Shown: positions 4,483 to 7,259 of the stretch, piece after piece
Layout: every line of letters begins with the position of its first letter
Numbering within the stretch: position 1 is the stretch's first letter
Assembly: GCA_011522945.1 (NCBI GenBank)
Contig: WTHY01000112.1
Span: 1 to 7,259, forward strand
From: Alphaproteobacteria bacterium
GTDB lineage: Bacteria > Pseudomonadota > Alphaproteobacteria > Puniceispirillales > Puniceispirillaceae
Direction: 5' to 3'
DNA: 7,259 bases
Notes under the pieces: generated by a model
What the model was told of the DNA's origin: nothing
What the model saw: the letters and a program-made list of their open reading frames with translations, nothing else
The model's database searches: none
Position numbers and translations under genes: made by a program

Positions 4483-5730
4483 CTAAACCTGTTTCTGGAC
4501 ACCAATAATGCGGCCTACCAAAAGTGATAGGAAGACAGCGCCAAAGGAGAGGAGTGCCCCCATCTTGGCTGCATCTTGAATGTCTCCACCTGGAAACGCT
4601 ACCGCTGAGATGAAGAGTGAAACTGTAAAGCCAATCGCAGCAATAAAGCCAATAATAAGCAAGTCTATGGTGCGCATACCCTCTGGTAAACCAAGGCGGA
4701 ATATATGTGCTGCAACCGCGCCGAATAGCAGGATACCCAGAGGTTTGCCAATGATTAGACCTGCCAATACTAGCCAGGTTGCATCGCCAATGGAGGAGAA
4801 TACTACGCCGGCATTTGCAAACCCAAATAGCATGAGCACCACTTCCACAGGACGTTTTAATGCATGCTCAATATCATTTAACAAATCATGCTGATGGACA
4901 GCATCTGCGCCAAACAAACCAAAGCTCGTATCAGCATGCGGTATCGTCACAACAATTGGCAGTAAGCCTAATGCCGGGTGGATGCCAGCTTCTTGGAAAC
5001 CATACCAGCTTGCACATGCTGCAATAAAATACGGCCAATAACCAAAGATACGACGTGCCTTGGTAGATGCCGGGCGTGCTTCGTCATCGCCATCAAGGCG
5101 CCGTGGTAGCCAGTTTGCTATGACGTAAACCCCAATTGCCGCGCCCACAGAGAGCCCCAGCCATTCAAGGTTCAAATCACCTTGCGGATAGAAAATCGCA
5201 AGAATGATCAAACCAGCAGCATCATCAGCAATGGCTAGGAGCAGTAAAAACCCTACAGCAGGATGCTTAGCACCAAAGATGATACGACCCACAAGATAAG
5301 AAAAAGCAATATCTGTCGCTGTTGGAATTGCCCAACCATTTGCAAGCACTGCAAATTTGCCAACCATGAAGGCGCCCAACAGGTACACGGAAATCGGACC
5401 AAACATGCCACCTGCAGTAGCAATCAGAGGTGTAAGTGCCTTACGTCCGCGTAATGAGCCATTTTTTAGTGCGACAGCTTCCCAAACTTCTTTACCCGCG
5501 ATGGCAAAGAAAAATGCCATCAGCACATCATTGATAAGATAATGTAATGTCAGTGTGCGATGACCATCATGCAGATGACCAATTGGCGCATAATCCCAAA
5601 TCACATAGTCAACAATGTGATGGTAGCTGTGATAATCTAAATTCGCCCAAATGAGCGCGGTAAGTGCGCCCAAAACGAGTAAGACAGAATATTCTTGAAT
5701 GAAGTTCCAGACCCCGTTCTGTTTTGCCAT
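4483..5730 (-). CDS. nhaA: Na+/H+ antiporter NhaA
   Basis: The 415-residue polytopic inner-membrane protein matches the NhaA family, which exchanges intracellular Na+ (or Li+) for external protons and controls pH and sodium levels. Family landmarks are present: ATDIAF (138-143) with Asp140, the paired aspartates Asp169-Asp170 in LAIADDAAG that bind the ion, FGFANAGV (302-309), and IGKPLGI (327-333) with Lys329, the counterpart of the E. coli lysine at 300. The segment usually read GLEV appears as GKEVWEA (79-85), and residues 34-63 form an extended histidine-rich loop between the first two helices, so this is a diverged subgroup. An AAGGA site lies ten bases before the ATG. Upstream, only a lone TAGAAT-like -10 (5784-5779) is seen. 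The gene is monocistronic because a strong terminator follows; no nhaR is present. Confidence 0.95.
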   Translation of the reverse strand: MAKQNGVWNFIQEYSVLLVLGALTALIWANLDYHSYHHIVDYVIWDYAPIGHLHDGHRTLTLHYLINDVLMAFFFAIAGKEVWEAVALKNGSLRGRKALTPLIATAGGMFGPISVYLLGAFMVGKFAVLANGWAIPTATDIAFSYLVGRIIFGAKHPAVGFLLLLAIADDAAGLIILAIFYPQGDLNLEWLGLSVGAAIGVYVIANWLPRRLDGDDEARPASTKARRIFGYWPYFIAACASWYGFQEAGIHPALGLLPIVVTIPHADTSFGLFGADAVHQHDLLNDIEHALKRPVEVVLMLFGFANAGVVFSSIGDATWLVLAGLIIGKPLGILLFGAVAAHIFRLGLPEGMRTIDLLIIGFIAAIGFTVSLFISAVAFPGGDIQDAAKMGALLSFGAVFLSLLVGRIIGVQKQV

Positions 5731-5827
5731 CTGACAAATATCCTTTCCAAAAGACAGAGCGTGTAAACTACTCTATTTATTCTACACAGTCTCTATTGAA
5801 TTAAAGTTTTGAAATCGTAAATCATCA

Positions 5828-5833
5828 TATAAT
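5828..5833 (+). promoter_or_regulatory. Consensus -10 box for the deacetylase gene
   Basis: TATAAT is a perfect match and would start transcription near 5840, about 20 bases before the GTG start codon. No good -35 element lies at the right distance (AGTTTT at 17 bases). The 129-base region it sits in also serves the divergent nhaA gene. Confidence 0.38.
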
Positions 5834-5859
5834 AATGAGCAACAACTGATAGTAGTAGC

Positions 5860-6912
5860 GTGGCGCAATATTTTTTGAGTAGTGAGATATTTCGGGGTTC
5901 TAGCTATGGTAGTGGCCATCCATTAGATATACCACGTGTCTGGCCTGTAATGGATTTAACCAGACATTTCGGATGGCTCAGCGATAATCAATTTCTATCA
6001 GTGCTACCTGCATCAGAGGAGGAGCTATCTCTATTTCACACTGAGGCTTATATTTCTGCGTTGAAGGATGCTGAAGCTGAACAGGCTCTCTCGGGGGCAC
6101 GCAAGGTGCGTCATAATATTGGGCAGTCTGGCAATCCGATTTATCCAGATATATTTAGCAGGCCTGCAACAGCTGCCAAAGCGAGTATTGTTGGGGCCGA
6201 GATGCTCGCCTGGGGAAAAGCGACACGCATCTTTAACCCCTCTGGCGGAACACATCATGGCCAATCAGATCGGGCATTTGGCTTTTGTTTTGTAAATGAT
6301 CCTGTTCTCGGAATCCTGACATTATTGAAAAATGGGGCGAAACGCATCGCCTATGTAGATATTGATGCACATCATGGTGATGGCGTTCAAGATGCACTCA
6401 GCCATATGCCAGAACTACGTATATTTTCTGTGCATGAAGCTGATAGGTGGCCAAGGACTGGTGAAAGGGATGACAAGGGAGCTGGCTTTGCTCGTAATTA
6501 TCTGTTGCAGAGAGGGGCAGGGGATAGAGAGCTTCTAACTATTATAGTCAATGAAATAGTGACAGCGTTAAAATCATTTAAACCTGAGGTGATTGTGCTA
6601 CAAGCTGGTGCTGATGGGCTCGCTGATGACCCGCAATCTGGTTTGCTGTTCAGCGTGAATGGGTATTGGAAGGCTGTAGAGACTATATTGCAGTTTGGAG
6701 CGCCAACAATGGTTTTAGGCGGCGGCGGATATAATCCTGTTACGATAGCACGTGCTTGGACTGGCGTTTGGGGTTTGATGAATAATTTTGATCCCTATGG
6801 TAAATTGTTAGATAATTGGTCATCAGAGTTGTTGCGTGGGCTGCATTTCCCGCATCGACTTGGCCGTGATATGCCAAATAGATGGTTTACCCATCTGGCT
6901 GATGAAGACTAG
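5860..6912 (+). CDS. AcuC-like histone-deacetylase-superfamily protein
   Basis: The 350-residue protein is a full-length member of the arginase/deacetylase fold, zinc-dependent enzymes that remove acetyl or similar acyl groups from lysine side chains or small amines. Catalytic parts are all present: the histidine pair in GGTHHG (His132-His133), the zinc ligands Asp169 and His171 in DIDAHHGDG, the third ligand Asp252 in QAGADGL, and the catalytic Tyr291 in LGGGGYN. The N-terminal block (SSYGSGHPLDIPRV) and the HEADRWPRTGE segment resemble bacterial AcuC proteins, in which a deacetylase can reactivate acetyl-CoA synthetase. The substrate here is not known, and no acs or acuA gene is visible. 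The start is a GTG with no clear ribosome site, so translation may be weak. The DUF192 gene follows 37 bases downstream on the same strand. Confidence 0.93.
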   Translation: MAQYFLSSEIFRGSSYGSGHPLDIPRVWPVMDLTRHFGWLSDNQFLSVLPASEEELSLFHTEAYISALKDAEAEQALSGARKVRHNIGQSGNPIYPDIFSRPATAAKASIVGAEMLAWGKATRIFNPSGGTHHGQSDRAFGFCFVNDPVLGILTLLKNGAKRIAYVDIDAHHGDGVQDALSHMPELRIFSVHEADRWPRTGERDDKGAGFARNYLLQRGAGDRELLTIIVNEIVTALKSFKPEVIVLQAGADGLADDPQSGLLFSVNGYWKAVETILQFGAPTMVLGGGGYNPVTIARAWTGVWGLMNNFDPYGKLLDNWSSELLRGLHFPHRLGRDMPNRWFTHLADED

Positions 6913-6949
6913 TTATGCAATGTCAGGATAAAGCTGAGGAAGGCTATAT

Positions 6950-7259
6950 ATGTCATTTTTTCATATACATAGAAGGGTGTCATCTGCGGCTTGGACTTGT
7001 CTTTTATTGTGTTATATTTCAATAGCTGTGAGCGCACCTGCGCTTGCCATCACCAGACCAGAGTTTCAGAGGCAAAATATTACGATAGTCACTGAATTAG
7101 GCGTTAAACATAGATTTGACGTTGAAGTGGCGCGCACGGCTGATGAAAAAGCCTTTGGCTTGATGTTCAAGCGCAATATGCCAAATAATCGCGGTATGAT
7201 ATTCGTTTGGGATAGACCAGCGACGCGGCAATTTTGGATGCGCAATACCTATATGTCGC
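6950..7259 (+). CDS. Exported DUF192 protein (partial, C-terminus outside window)
   Basis: The first 103 codons are present and the frame runs off the right edge. A GAGGAAGG ribosome site precedes the ATG by six bases. Residues 1-33 form a signal peptide with basic start (HIHRR), a hydrophobic core and an APALA cleavage site, so the mature protein is periplasmic or membrane-attached. From about residue 56 the sequence follows the DUF192 pattern: FDVEVARTADEKAFGLM (56-72), MPNNRGMIFVWDRP (77-90) and FWMRNT (95-100). The function of this small beta-rich family is not established. The short gap to the deacetylase gene and the lack of a terminator between them suggest one transcript. Confidence 0.9.
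   Translation, partial: MSFFHIHRRVSSAAWTCLLLCYISIAVSAPALAITRPEFQRQNITIVTELGVKHRFDVEVARTADEKAFGLMFKRNMPNNRGMIFVWDRPATRQFWMRNTYMS

Noticed and set aside
4149..4505. 118-codon minus-strand frame between nhaA and the Fe-S scaffold gene
   Set aside because: It crosses the nhaA stop codon and its strong terminator. The 46-residue frame inside the same interval has better coding signs.
4580..5542. Plus-strand frames opposite nhaA
   Set aside because: They are antisense to a full-length NhaA with all conserved residues.
6031..6295. Frames on both strands inside the deacetylase gene
   Set aside because: They overlap the conserved catalytic core of the deacetylase in other frames and have no independent support.

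Overview
The window reads as accessory-plus-housekeeping chromosome from an alphaproteobacterium, probably a marine one. That assignment is an inference. It rests on moderate GC content, alphaproteobacterial-looking versions of an SufU/IscU-type scaffold and an AcuC-type deacetylase, and a bacterial CIA30 protein. No rRNA, tRNA, IS element, CRISPR array or prophage gene was seen, and no gene is clearly broken.

Left part (1-2580), minus strand: two exported proteins of unknown function. The larger (1-1545, cut by the left edge) has a signal peptide, a pair of diverged internal repeats and a very alanine-rich helical region that runs out of the window. The smaller (1776-2513) has its own promoter and its own intrinsic terminator, so the two are separate transcription units. 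They nevertheless share a homologous N-terminal segment directly after the signal peptide and a recurring short helix motif. This is the least explained part of the window.

Middle (2514-3727), plus strand: a 307-base intergenic region with a LacI/PurR-like palindrome, then a CIA30-family protein (2821-3483), then a 32-residue single-span membrane microprotein (3629-3727).

Next block (3733-5730), minus strand, in transcription order: an NhaA-type Na+/H+ antiporter, a strong terminator, a 46-residue membrane microprotein, and an SufU/IscU-like Fe-S scaffold. The two microproteins lie on opposite strands but share an identical 12-base leader, TCGGGGGAAAAG, immediately before their start codons.

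Right part (5860-7259), plus strand: an AcuC-like member of the histone-deacetylase superfamily with all metal and catalytic residues, followed after 37 bases by an exported DUF192 protein cut by the right edge. Divergent transcription of nhaA and the deacetylase gene shares a 129-base intergenic region. I see no single multi-gene pathway. The best candidates for something undescribed are the exported paralog pair and the two microproteins with a common leader.
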